DNA of 64,000 nucleotides from Vulgatibacter incomptus (GTDB lineage Bacteria > Myxococcota > Myxococcia > Myxococcales > Vulgatibacteraceae). Below, one piece after another: positions 15,768 through 24,154 of the stretch (its first letter is position 1; each line of letters opens with the position of its first letter). Made by a program: the position numbers and the translations under genes. The notes under the pieces were generated by a model. The model was not told the DNA's origin. It searched no databases and was given only the letters and a program-made list of their open reading frames with translations. The stretch covers positions 2,908,501 through 2,972,500 of the forward strand of contig NZ_CP012332.1 of the NCBI RefSeq assembly GCF_001263175.1. The letters are read 5' to 3'.

Positions 15768-16982
15768 TTGGAATCGAGAAAGCCTTATCTGCGTGCGTCC
15801 GTCCCGCTGCTCGTCGCAGGCCTTGCGCTGCTCGTGGGCGCGAGGGCGCAGGCGGTCGAGTGCGCGTCGCTGCCCAACCCGGTGTACCTCGCCGGCTCGA
15901 GCGCCGTGAAGCCCGTGCTCAAGAAGGTGAGCCAGACCCTTTCGTCCCGCAACCCGTCCATCACGCTGGTCTACCAGTCCCTCGGTTCCTGCGCCGGCGT
16001 CGACGCGATCGTGAGCGGCACCAAGGTGACGGCCACGGCCAAGTACTGGGACGCCGCCGGCGCCGAGGTGGCCTGTGACCTCCCGGCCGAGGGCGCCAAC
16101 ATCGACATCGGCATCTCCGACGTCTACGCCCAGACCTGCAACTACGTCCTGGACACCAAGCAGCGCGACTTCCTCGGGCCCGTTCAGGTGATGACCTTCG
16201 TCGCCCCGGTCGCCTCGAGCGAGAGCTCCATCAGCGCCGCTGCCGCGTACGTGGCCCTGGGCTTCGGCGGCAAGAACCACGTGGTGGCCCCCTGGGACAA
16301 CCCGGAGTTCTTCTTCATCCGCCCGGACTCCTCCGGCACCAAGAACATGATCGCCGAGGCCATCGGCCTCCCGGCCTCCAAGTGGCAGGGCAACGTGCAG
16401 TCCGGCAGCGGTGACGTGAACACCGCCGTGTCCAACTCGGTGCAGCCGAACAAGACCATCGGCATCCTCGCCGCCGACTTCGCCGACGCCAACCGCGACA
16501 AGCTGAAGATCCTCGCCTTCCAGGCCGACGGCGCCCAGCGCTGCGGCTACTACCCGGACTCGACCCCCAACCACTTCGACAAGATCAACGTCCGCGACGG
16601 CCGCTACGCCATCTGGGGCTCGGTCCACTTCCTGGCGAACACCGGGAGCGACGGTCACGCGGTGCCGGCCTCCGGCAACCCCGCCGGTGACGCCGTCCAC
16701 ACTGCAATTCGCTTCTTCAGCCACGAGGGTCTCTCGGTGGCGGAGAGCAAGGCGATGATCAAGGCCGAGGCCGACGCCTACACGGTGCCCCTCTGCGCGA
16801 TGCGCGTGAAGCGGGAGAAGGAAGTGGGCGCGATGTCCCGCTTCGTTCCCGACGAGCCCTGCGGCTGCTACTTCGAGAGCCTCAAGGGCGCCACCACCTC
16901 CGAGTGCTCGGCTTGCGAGAGCGACGCCGACTGCTCCGGCTCCACCCCCACCTGCCGATACGGCTTCTGCGAGTCGCGATGA
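15768..16982 (+). CDS. PstS-like exported solute-binding protein
   Basis: Exported phosphate-binding-like protein (periplasmic-binding fold, PBP-like family), 404 residues. A TTG start follows AGGAGG at 8 bases; a signal peptide ends about residue 28 (GARAQA). Family motifs are VYLAGSSAVKPVLKKV (ligand loop near the N-terminus), YQSLGSCAGVDAI, IDIGISDVYAQ and RPDSSGTKNMI, equivalent to the phosphate-contacting loops of PstS. Unusually, the C-terminal 45 residues are Cys-rich (CGCYF, CSACESDADCSG, CRYGFC), like a disulfide module for surface attachment. First gene of the porin-Exb-TonB cluster; it overlaps the next gene by four bases (ATGA). Confidence 0.78.
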   Translation: MESRKPYLRASVPLLVAGLALLVGARAQAVECASLPNPVYLAGSSAVKPVLKKVSQTLSSRNPSITLVYQSLGSCAGVDAIVSGTKVTATAKYWDAAGAEVACDLPAEGANIDIGISDVYAQTCNYVLDTKQRDFLGPVQVMTFVAPVASSESSISAAAAYVALGFGGKNHVVAPWDNPEFFFIRPDSSGTKNMIAEAIGLPASKWQGNVQSGSGDVNTAVSNSVQPNKTIGILAADFADANRDKLKILAFQADGAQRCGYYPDSTPNHFDKINVRDGRYAIWGSVHFLANTGSDGHAVPASGNPAGDAVHTAIRFFSHEGLSVAESKAMIKAEADAYTVPLCAMRVKREKEVGAMSRFVPDEPCGCYFESLKGATTSECSACESDADCSGSTPTCRYGFCESR

Positions 16983-17314
16983 AGAACGCTCACCTGATGA
17001 TGCTCCTGGTCGCCGCCCTCGGGCTCGGCGCCGTCGCCTGCGGCACCGACGATGCGAACCCCATTCTCCCGGGCACCGGCGGGACCGGCGGTGGAAACAC
17101 CGGCGGAACCGGCGGAACCGGCGGCAAGGACGAGGGAACCGGTGGAACCGGTGGAACCGACGAGCCGTGTGTGAACGAGCAGACCACCTGTGACCAGTGC
17201 GTGAGCTGGGAGCAGAACCCCTACCTCGCCTGCTCGGAGTTCACCGCCGGCTGCGTCCCGTTCGACAACGCGGGCCGGGTGCCGGGCTACCCGAACTTCC
17301 CTCGGGTCCCCTGA
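16979..17314 (+). CDS. Small Cys-rich lipoprotein with GTGG linker
   Basis: A 111-residue lipoprotein: signal peptide with lipobox GAVAC, about 40 residues of Gly-Thr-Gly-Gly linker, and a short C-terminal module with six cysteines (TTCDQCVSWEQNPYLACSE). The Cys spacing resembles modules in the VWA and metalloprotease lipoproteins. The ATG overlaps the TGA of the PstS-like gene, so they are translationally coupled and may form an outer-membrane-anchored pair. No known function. Confidence 0.72.
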   Translation: MKNAHLMMLLVAALGLGAVACGTDDANPILPGTGGTGGGNTGGTGGTGGKDEGTGGTGGTDEPCVNEQTTCDQCVSWEQNPYLACSEFTAGCVPFDNAGRVPGYPNFPRVP

Positions 17315-17349
17315 CGAACCGCCTCATTTCCCTGGGCAGACCAGGGCCG

Positions 17350-17395
17350 GCGCAAGGCGGGTAACCGCCTTGCGCTGGAGCGCCGAGGGCGCTCC
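17350..17395 (+). promoter_or_regulatory. Tandem hairpins before porin gene
   Basis: Two perfect hairpins in series: GCGCAAGGCGG-GTAA-CCGCCTTGCGC (17350-17375) and GGAGCGCC-GAG-GGCGCTCC (17377-17395). They fill the gap between the small lipoprotein gene and the porin gene; no U-run follows. They could protect the upstream mRNA, reduce transcription into the porin and Exb genes, or hold a regulated structure. Confidence 0.6.
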
Positions 17396-17430
17396 CGGAA
17401 GACCTCGCCTGCCCAAAGGAGACGCACGAA

Positions 17431-18675
17431 GTGTCCCTCCCGCTCAAGAAGTGTCCCCTCCTCCTCCTCGCGGTGTTCGCCGCGTCTCCCGCAGCGGCGG
17501 AGCCTGCTTCTGCTTCCAACCTTCGCGTCGGCGGCTATCTCCAGTCCCAGTACGAGCACCACCAGGACTCGGAGGACCAGCTCGGCCAGGACGGCAAGCC
17601 CCTCAACTCCGACCGCTTCCTCGTTCGCCGGGCGCGTCTGCAGCTCGCGGGCGAATGGGACTGGGCCGGCGCAATCGTCGAGCTCGACGGGAACACGGCC
17701 TCCGGTGGCTTCCGCGCCGACCTCCACCGCGCCGAGGCCACGCTTCGCTACGTCCCCGAGGGCAGCAAAGCTCCCCTCCTCGACGCATCCATCGGCGCGA
17801 TCACGATTCCCTTCGGCTTCGAGCTGGTCGAGTCCGACCGCATGCGCCCGTTCATGGAGCGCTCCCTCGTCGTCCGCTCGTTCTTCCCCGGCAGCGTCGA
17901 CCTCGGCGCACGGGTCGGCGGCAAGCTCGACTGGTTCGACTGGAGCGTCGCGGTCATGAACGGCCAGCCCAAGGCGGGCTCCGTCGACTTCAGCGGCAGC
18001 GCCCCCGCCGCGGCGAAGGACCTCCTCATCCGCGTGGGCATGGACTCCGGCCCCGAGACGCCCTTCCGGATCTCGGGCCACGTCTCGACCCTCGCAGGAA
18101 AGGGCTTCCACGCCGGCTCCCCCGCCACCAAGGCGCGCGTGGAGTGGCGAGACCTCAATGAGGACGGCATCGCCCAGCCCTACGAATACACCGCCATCCC
18201 CGGCCGCGCCGCGACGCCCTCCGAGACCTACGGGCGCTGGGCCGTCGGCGCCGACGTGCAGCTCGCCTACCGCACCGACCTCGGCAACACCCGCGTCCTC
18301 GGCGAGGCGATCCTCGGGCAGAACCTCGACCGGCTGCTCTTCGCCAACGACCCCGTGGTCACCGGCCTCGACGCCCGCGGGTTCGGCTACTACCTCGCCG
18401 TCATCCAGGACCTCGGCCGCTACGCCCTCGCCGGGCTCCGCTACGACTCCTACGACCCCGACGCGAACGTCTTCGACAACCGCAAGGGCAAGCTCGAGCC
18501 GGCGTCGATGCGCATCGACTCCATCGCGCCGATGGTCGGCCTCGTCCTCCCGGATGTCGCGAGCCTGACCTTCGAATACGACTTCGTTCGCAACAAGCTC
18601 GCGCGCGACGAGAGCGGGATGCCGACCAACCGCCCCAGCGACGCGTGGACCCTCCGTCTCCAGGTGCAGCTATGA
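17431..18675 (+). CDS. Phosphate-selective porin, OprO/OprP family
   Basis: Outer-membrane barrel porin, 414 residues with a signal peptide ending ASPAAA. The mature start NLRVGGYLQSQYEHH and FLVRRARLQLAGEWDWAGAIVELD are typical of the OprP/OprO family, whose trimers pass phosphate or pyrophosphate. The C-terminus WTLRLQVQL ends in a hydrophobic strand suited to BAM-mediated insertion. GTG start with AAAGGA upstream. Lies in a gene series with a PstS-like protein and a TonB system, which makes a phosphate-type ligand likely; the individual anion-binding residues of OprP cannot be verified by eye. Confidence 0.85.
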   Translation: MSLPLKKCPLLLLAVFAASPAAAEPASASNLRVGGYLQSQYEHHQDSEDQLGQDGKPLNSDRFLVRRARLQLAGEWDWAGAIVELDGNTASGGFRADLHRAEATLRYVPEGSKAPLLDASIGAITIPFGFELVESDRMRPFMERSLVVRSFFPGSVDLGARVGGKLDWFDWSVAVMNGQPKAGSVDFSGSAPAAAKDLLIRVGMDSGPETPFRISGHVSTLAGKGFHAGSPATKARVEWRDLNEDGIAQPYEYTAIPGRAATPSETYGRWAVGADVQLAYRTDLGNTRVLGEAILGQNLDRLLFANDPVVTGLDARGFGYYLAVIQDLGRYALAGLRYDSYDPDANVFDNRKGKLEPASMRIDSIAPMVGLVLPDVASLTFEYDFVRNKLARDESGMPTNRPSDAWTLRLQVQL

Positions 18676-19613
18676 TCCGCCGAGCCTCCTTGGCTGTATT
18701 TCTCCTCGCGTTCGTCGGCTGCGGCGAGTTCGACGGGAGCGGTGCGGGCGAGCCGATCCGGGTCGCAGGCGCCCAGTTCGTGAAGGGCGAGCTCCCCGGC
18801 CTCCCCGCCGGCGAGGACGCCCCCGGCCTCCCTGAGGTCACCTCCTTCGACCTCGTCAATCCCACCGTGCTTCCGGGCCAGGCTCGGAAGGGCATGCAGG
18901 GGCGCGTCACGGCGACCGCCTCGGCCGTCGCCGTCCGCATGGAGGGCATGGGGAGCGGCTACTGGCTGGTCCCGGCGGGCGCACCGGATCCGCAGTACCC
19001 GGGCGAGCTCGGCTGGTCGATGAGCGCCGATTTCGCTCTCGAGATCCCCGCAGGCGCACACGTCCTGCAGGCGGTGGCCATCGACGAGCAGGGCCGGGCC
19101 GGAGCGCGGCACGAGCAAAACATCTGCGTCGCCTCGCGGATCCCGGACAACCTCCACGCCTGCAACCCCGACCGGGCACCGCCCGACGCCGTCGTCGTCC
19201 TGCGCTGGAACGTGGACGCGGATCTCGACCTCGAGGTCCTCACGCCCACCGGACGCCTGGTGACTCCGAAGTCGCCCCTGGTCGAGCCCGTTCCTCCGGG
19301 CGAGCGCCCTTCGGATACCGCCGCCGCCATCGACCGCGACTCCCTCTCGAGCTGCATGCCCGACGGCATCCGCCAGGAGAACCTCATCTTCTGGAAGAGG
19401 CCGCAGCACGGAACCCGCTTCCGGTTCTTCGCCAACCTCTTCGACTCCTGCGGCCAGTCCGGCGTCGCCTTCAACCTCACCGTCTACGAGGCCGTCGGCG
19501 AAGGCGGCGAGCGCCACCTCGAACCCACCTTCACACAGAGCGGCACCCTGCGCTCCTTCGACGAGACCGGCGTCGCCGGCAAGGGCCGCCTCCTCGTCGA
19601 CTATCCCTTCTGA
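18672..19613 (+). CDS. Hypothetical lipoprotein (DUF2135-like)
   Basis: A 313-residue lipoprotein (lipobox AFVGC) whose ATG overlaps the porin stop (ATGA). The segment RWNVDADLDLEVLTPTGRLV, with later FRFFANLFDSCGQSG and FNLTVYE, resembles domains that describe polymer- or ligand-binding beta sandwiches (DUF2135/YfaP type); this is a weak match. Four or more cysteines suggest disulfides. From position in the operon it probably accompanies the porin or receptor on the outer membrane. Confidence 0.65.
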   Translation: MIRRASLAVFLLAFVGCGEFDGSGAGEPIRVAGAQFVKGELPGLPAGEDAPGLPEVTSFDLVNPTVLPGQARKGMQGRVTATASAVAVRMEGMGSGYWLVPAGAPDPQYPGELGWSMSADFALEIPAGAHVLQAVAIDEQGRAGARHEQNICVASRIPDNLHACNPDRAPPDAVVVLRWNVDADLDLEVLTPTGRLVTPKSPLVEPVPPGERPSDTAAAIDRDSLSSCMPDGIRQENLIFWKRPQHGTRFRFFANLFDSCGQSGVAFNLTVYEAVGEGGERHLEPTFTQSGTLRSFDETGVAGKGRLLVDYPF

Positions 19614-19627
19614 AAGGAGAACCTCCG

Positions 19628-20299
19628 ATGCTCGTGGAAAATCTGCTCAAGCTTGCGCTTCTCGGCAGCACCTGGGTCATGTATCTGCTCCTGATTCTCT
19701 CCGTGTTCTCCATCGGCGCCATCGCGGAGCGCTGGTGGTTCTTCCGCCGCGGCAGCCGCGGAGTGGACGAGCTCCGCGACCGGCTCGCACAGCTCGTCGC
19801 CCGTCGGGACGTGGCCGGCGCCCGCGCGCTCCTCTCCTCGAGCCCCTCCACCGAGGCCCGCGTGCTCGCGCCGGCCCTCGACATGCTCGCCGGCGGTCCC
19901 GGCGCCCTGGCCGACGCCATCGACAGCGAGCTCGGCCGCAGGCGCAAGGAGCTCGAGCGCGGCATGAACTTCCTCGGAACGGTGGGCAGCAACGCCCCCT
20001 TCATCGGCCTCTTCGGCACGGTGATCGGCGTGATCGAGGCCTTCGCCCACCTGGGCGCGGGCCAGAACGACGCTGCGATGGCGAACGTGATGGCGGGCAT
20101 CGCCGAGGCCCTCGTGGCCACGGGCGTCGGCCTCTTCGTCGCCATCCCGGCGGTGGTCGGCTTCAACTGGTTCCAGAAGAAGATCTCGAGTGTGGAGGAC
20201 AACCTCGGCTCCATCTCGAAGCAGCTCTCCGCCGTCCTCCAGACCCACCCCGCGCGCATGTCGGACGAGCCGCGGAGCCCGTCTGTCGCCGCCGCCTGA
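19628..20299 (+). CDS. exbB: ExbB/TolQ-type proton channel subunit
   Basis: Inner-membrane energiser subunit, 223 residues, with three membrane segments: residues about 14-35, 122-150 and 160-185. The MotA/TolQ/ExbB signature LGTVGSNAPFIGLFGTVIGVIEAF and the later IAEALVATGVGLFVAIPAVVGFNWF are present. With the next two genes it forms an ExbB-ExbD-TonB set dedicated to the receptor downstream. A GGAGA ribosome site lies before the ATG, 14 bases after the preceding gene. Confidence 0.93.
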   Translation: MLVENLLKLALLGSTWVMYLLLILSVFSIGAIAERWWFFRRGSRGVDELRDRLAQLVARRDVAGARALLSSSPSTEARVLAPALDMLAGGPGALADAIDSELGRRRKELERGMNFLGTVGSNAPFIGLFGTVIGVIEAFAHLGAGQNDAAMANVMAGIAEALVATGVGLFVAIPAVVGFNWFQKKISSVEDNLGSISKQLSAVLQTHPARMSDEPRSPSVAAA

Positions 20300-20311
20300 T
20301 CGGAGGGTTCC

Positions 20312-20728
20312 ATGGGTGCATCTGTCGGATCGTCCCGCGGCAAGCGCGGGGGAATCGTGGGAATCAACATCACGCCGATGGTCGACGTGGTGCTGGTGCT
20401 CCTCGTCATCATGATGGTCTCGTCGACGTACATCGTGTCGCAGTCGCTCAAGGTCGAGCTGCCGAAGAGCGCGAGCTCCGACGCCGCCGTGTCGGCGCCG
20501 ACGATGGTGACCGTCACGAAGGACGGTGCCTACCTCTTCAACCAGGAGCCCGCCGAGTCCGACGAGGCGCTCTCGTCGCTCTTCCGCAGGGCATTCGCCG
20601 AAAATCCAGACACGAACCTCGTGGTCACCGCGGACACCGCGGCCCTGCACGGCAAGGTGATCCACGCGATCGACCTCGCCCGCCAGGCTGGGATCACCAA
20701 GTTCGCCATCAGCGTGTCGCGAGACTAG
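20312..20728 (+). CDS. exbD: ExbD/TolR-type energiser subunit
   Basis: Inner-membrane, 138 residues, one membrane helix at about residues 24-45. The channel aspartate is Asp25 in INITPMVDVVLVLL, and the periplasmic domain contains YIVSQSLKVELPKSA and FAISVSRD at the end. Length and architecture are normal for ExbD. The ATG follows exbB by 12 bases and tonB follows 1 base after, so the three are translated from one mRNA. Confidence 0.93.
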   Translation: MGASVGSSRGKRGGIVGINITPMVDVVLVLLVIMMVSSTYIVSQSLKVELPKSASSDAAVSAPTMVTVTKDGAYLFNQEPAESDEALSSLFRRAFAENPDTNLVVTADTAALHGKVIHAIDLARQAGITKFAISVSRD

Positions 20729-20729
20729 A

Positions 20730-21461
20730 ATGACCTCCCGCTCGGTTCGCGTAGGCGTCTTCGGCGCCAGCCTCGCGGTCCACGCCCTTCTCGGCTTCGC
20801 GGCGCTCGTCGTCCCCGACAGGAAGAAGGATCCGCCGCCGATCCCGATGGTACTGGCGGACGTCGTGGCGCCCGAGGCCCCGCCTCCACCTCCTCCTCCG
20901 CCGCCCCCGCCGACCCCGGAGCCCCCGGCTCCGAAGGCGGCGCCGGCCCCAGCACCGAAACCTGCGCCGGCGCCCAAGGCGCCTCCCGCTGCGCCCCCTC
21001 CGCCGGCAGCCGAGGCTCCCGCGGCGGCGCCCGCCTTCGCCGACCTCGGCCTCACCATGGGCAACGGCTCCGGCCCCGGCGGCGTCGCGGTCCCGACCGG
21101 CGGCGGCGGTCCCCAGAGGCCTCGCCAGGAGGCTCCGACCCGCAAGGTCGCCGCCCTCTCGCCTCCGAAGGACGCGTGCACCGAGACACCCACGAAGCCG
21201 AAGCCGAAGAAGACGGTGCAGCCCGTCTACACGGCGGAGGCCGAGCGGGCCGAGATCGAGGGCGCCGTCCGCATCGAGGTCGTCGTGGACGAGGTGGGCC
21301 AGGTCGTCGAAGCCCACGTCCGTCAGGGCCTCGGCTTCGGCCTCGACGAGTCGGCCCTCGCCGCCGCGCGCCAGTTCGTCTTCCAGCCCTCCACCGCGTG
21401 TGGCCGCGCAGTCTCCGGCCGCGTGACCTTCAACCTCCGCTTCGCCCCGGCGGGCAGCTAA
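20730..21461 (+). CDS. tonB: Energy transducer TonB
   Basis: 243-residue TonB: an N-terminal membrane anchor (VHALLGFAALVVP), a Pro/Ala-rich spacer of about 90 residues (poly-Pro near residue 50) that spans the periplasm, and a C-terminal TonB domain (KKTVQPVYTAEAERAEIEGAVRIEV, VRQGLGFGLDESALAAARQFVF). The last segment would contact the TonB box of the receptor. It starts 1 base after exbD and is followed 5 bases later by the receptor gene. Confidence 0.92.
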   Translation: MTSRSVRVGVFGASLAVHALLGFAALVVPDRKKDPPPIPMVLADVVAPEAPPPPPPPPPPPTPEPPAPKAAPAPAPKPAPAPKAPPAAPPPPAAEAPAAAPAFADLGLTMGNGSGPGGVAVPTGGGGPQRPRQEAPTRKVAALSPPKDACTETPTKPKPKKTVQPVYTAEAERAEIEGAVRIEVVVDEVGQVVEAHVRQGLGFGLDESALAAARQFVFQPSTACGRAVSGRVTFNLRFAPAGS

Positions 21462-21466
21462 GGGCC

Positions 21467-24154
21467 ATGACTCCCGACTCGTCTCGCATCCCGCATCCCG
21501 GCTCCCATCGCCTCGGTCGTCTCGCGCCGGCGCTGGCCTCGCTCTCGCTGCTTCTCGGCGTGTTTGCGCCTGACACTTCATTTGCCGACCCAACCGAGAA
21601 CACGCTCGTCCCGCCGACGCTGACCCACTTCGTCGAGGCGGACTTCCCCGAATCCGAGGCCAACTCCGGCGAGGGCGCCTCCGTGGTGCTCCTGCTCTCG
21701 ATCTCCGCCACCGGCGAGGTGGTGCAGGCCGAGGTGGCGGAATCCGGCGGCGAGGCCTTCGACGCCGCCGCCCTCGAGGCCGCGCGCCAGTTCGTCTTCG
21801 AGCCGGCGACGTCGAACGGCACGCCGATCCCCGTGCGGATCGGCTACCGCTACGACTTCGTCTGGAAGCCCAAGCTCGAGAGGAAGGAGACCGCCGACTT
21901 CGAAGGCCTGGTCCGCGACCGCGCCACCAAGGTGCCCGTCGCCGGCGTCACCATCTCCCTCGGCTCCGGCGAGACGACCGTCACCGCCGACGACGGCACC
22001 TTCCGCTTCGACGACATTCAGCCCGGCGTGTGGAGCGTCTCGCTCTCCGGCGACAAGCTCGTCACCGTGTCCACCGAGGAGGCCTTCGAGGCGAGCCATC
22101 TCGTCGAGGCCACCTACGAGGTCGAGCTCGCCAGCGAGGACGACGAGGACGGCGTCGACTTCGAGATCGTGGTCTCGATCCCCAAGGTGAAGAAGCAGGT
22201 GGTCTCCACCGAGATCCTCGCCGACGAGGGACGCAAGGTCCCCGGCACCCAGGGCGACGTGCTCAAGGTGGTCGAGAACATGCCCGGCGTCGCGCGTGCC
22301 GCCGCCGGCTCTGGCCAGCTCGTGGTCTGGGGCGCCTCGCCTCAGGACACCCGCGTCTACGCCGACGGCCTGCGCCTGCCGCGCCTCTACCACGACGGCG
22401 GCTACCGCTCCGTGATCCACTCCGACCTCGTCCGCTCGGTCGAGCTCATCCCCGGCGGCTACGGCCCCGCCTACGGCCGCGGCCTCGGCGGCATCGTCGC
22501 GGTGGAGCTCCGGGATCTCGACGAGGAGGGCGTCCACGGCAGCGCGGAGATCAACGCCATCGACGCGTCCCTCTCCACCCGCGCCGCCCTCTCCGACGAT
22601 GTGCACATCGCCATCGCCGCCAGGCGCAGCCACCTCGACGGCGTCGTCGGGGGCGTCGCCCCTCTCGTGACCAAGGAGGACGTCTCCTCGAACGTGCCCA
22701 TCCCGCGCTTCTGGGACGGCCAGGCGCGCCTCGTCTGGCGCGCGTCCGCATCGGAGAAGGTCGAAGTCGGCGGCATGCTCTCCTCGGACCGGCTCGACCA
22801 CAACCTGTCGAACCCCGACCCCGCCCTCGAGACCAGCCGGTCCACCTCCCTCGACTTCCAGCGCCTCTACGCCCGGTATGAGCGTCAGACACAGTCAGGA
22901 GCCAAGGTCTCGGTGACCGGCTCGGTCGGCGCCGACACCTCCTCGTTGGTCGAGCTCTACGGCGGGACGCCCATCGAGCTTCGTGAAGACTCGCGGATCT
23001 ACGGCCTGCGCGCCACATGGCGCGGCCTGGTCGCGACCTCCATCACGGCGGAGCTCGGCGTCGACGGCGAGCTCGTCACCTCCACCCTGCGCCGCGCGGG
23101 CTCCATCGGCGCGCCGTCGCGCGAGGGAGATCCCACCGTCTTCGGCAGGCCGCCCCCCGCCCAGATCAACGCCGACACCTGGGAGACCATGGTGGGCAGC
23201 ATCGCCCCCTTCGCGCAGCTCGACATCTCGCTCTTCGAGGGAGCCCTCCATGTGATGCCGGGCCTGCGCGCCGAGCCCTTCGTGGCCCAGACCTCGCGCA
23301 GCACGCCGAAGGTCGGAGAGCTCCCCGCGATCTCGATCATCCGCCAGGACGCGGTGATCGAGCCGCGACTCGCTGTGCGCTGGTCCATCACGCCCCGCAT
23401 CGGCGCCAAGGCGGCCTTCGGCCTCTACCATCAGCCGCCCCAGGCGGACGACCTCTCCGCGGTCTTCGGCACGCCGACCCTCGGCATCTCCTCCGCCCGC
23501 CACGCCCTGCTGGGTGGCAGCTACCGGATCACCGATCTCCTGGAGCTGGAGGCCACGGGCTTCGTCAACACCTCGGACTCCCTCGCCGTGCGCAGCCTCT
23601 CCGCGCAGCCGGCGCTTGCCGAGGCCCTCTCGCAGGATGGCAAGGGCCGCTCCTACGGCGGGCAGCTCATGCTCCGGCAGGATCGCGTGGGGCCCTTCTT
23701 CGGCTGGCTGAGCTACAGCCTCGTCCGCAGCGAGAGGCAGGATACGCCGGGCGGCCCGTGGCGGCCCTTCGACTACGACCAGCTCCACGTGCTCACCGCC
23801 GTGGGCTCCTTCGACCTCGGCGCTGGCGTCGAGCTCGGCGGACGCGTGCGGTTCGCCACCGGCTTCCCGCGCACGCCCGTCGTCGGCTCCTACTACGACG
23901 CTGCAACGGATCGGTACCAGCCGATCTTCGGCGAGCAGGGCTCGGTGCGCATTCCCTCCTTCTTCTCCGCGGATCTCCGGCTCTCGAAGCGGATCGAGCT
24001 GAACCCGAGCGAGCTCGAGCTCTACCTCGACGTGCAGAACCTGACGAACCACCGCAACGCGGAGGAGCTCGTCTACGACACCACGTTCGCCCAGCAGGAC
24101 TACATCTCCGGATTCCCGATCCTCCCGATGGTGGGAGCAAGGTGGTCATGGTGA
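21467..24154 (+). CDS. TonB-dependent receptor with N-terminal TonB-C-like domain
   Basis: Outer-membrane receptor, 895 residues with signal peptide. After the signal, residues about 45-130 resemble a TonB C-terminal domain (LTHFVEADFPESE, VVLLLSISATGEVVQAEV, ALEAARQFVFEPA), very like the end of the TonB encoded just before. Next comes a carboxypeptidase-regulatory-type domain (residues about 140-220; FEGLVRDRATKVPVAGVTI), then the plug (GTQGDVLKVVENMPGVARA, VWGASPQDTRVYADGL) and the barrel ending VGARWSW. A receptor carrying its own TonB-like domain is unusual. Substrate not evident, but the cluster implies a phosphorus compound. It overlaps the next gene by 7 bases. Confidence 0.88.
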   Translation: MTPDSSRIPHPGSHRLGRLAPALASLSLLLGVFAPDTSFADPTENTLVPPTLTHFVEADFPESEANSGEGASVVLLLSISATGEVVQAEVAESGGEAFDAAALEAARQFVFEPATSNGTPIPVRIGYRYDFVWKPKLERKETADFEGLVRDRATKVPVAGVTISLGSGETTVTADDGTFRFDDIQPGVWSVSLSGDKLVTVSTEEAFEASHLVEATYEVELASEDDEDGVDFEIVVSIPKVKKQVVSTEILADEGRKVPGTQGDVLKVVENMPGVARAAAGSGQLVVWGASPQDTRVYADGLRLPRLYHDGGYRSVIHSDLVRSVELIPGGYGPAYGRGLGGIVAVELRDLDEEGVHGSAEINAIDASLSTRAALSDDVHIAIAARRSHLDGVVGGVAPLVTKEDVSSNVPIPRFWDGQARLVWRASASEKVEVGGMLSSDRLDHNLSNPDPALETSRSTSLDFQRLYARYERQTQSGAKVSVTGSVGADTSSLVELYGGTPIELREDSRIYGLRATWRGLVATSITAELGVDGELVTSTLRRAGSIGAPSREGDPTVFGRPPPAQINADTWETMVGSIAPFAQLDISLFEGALHVMPGLRAEPFVAQTSRSTPKVGELPAISIIRQDAVIEPRLAVRWSITPRIGAKAAFGLYHQPPQADDLSAVFGTPTLGISSARHALLGGSYRITDLLELEATGFVNTSDSLAVRSLSAQPALAEALSQDGKGRSYGGQLMLRQDRVGPFFGWLSYSLVRSERQDTPGGPWRPFDYDQLHVLTAVGSFDLGAGVELGGRVRFATGFPRTPVVGSYYDAATDRYQPIFGEQGSVRIPSFFSADLRLSKRIELNPSELELYLDVQNLTNHRNAEELVYDTTFAQQDYISGFPILPMVGARWSW

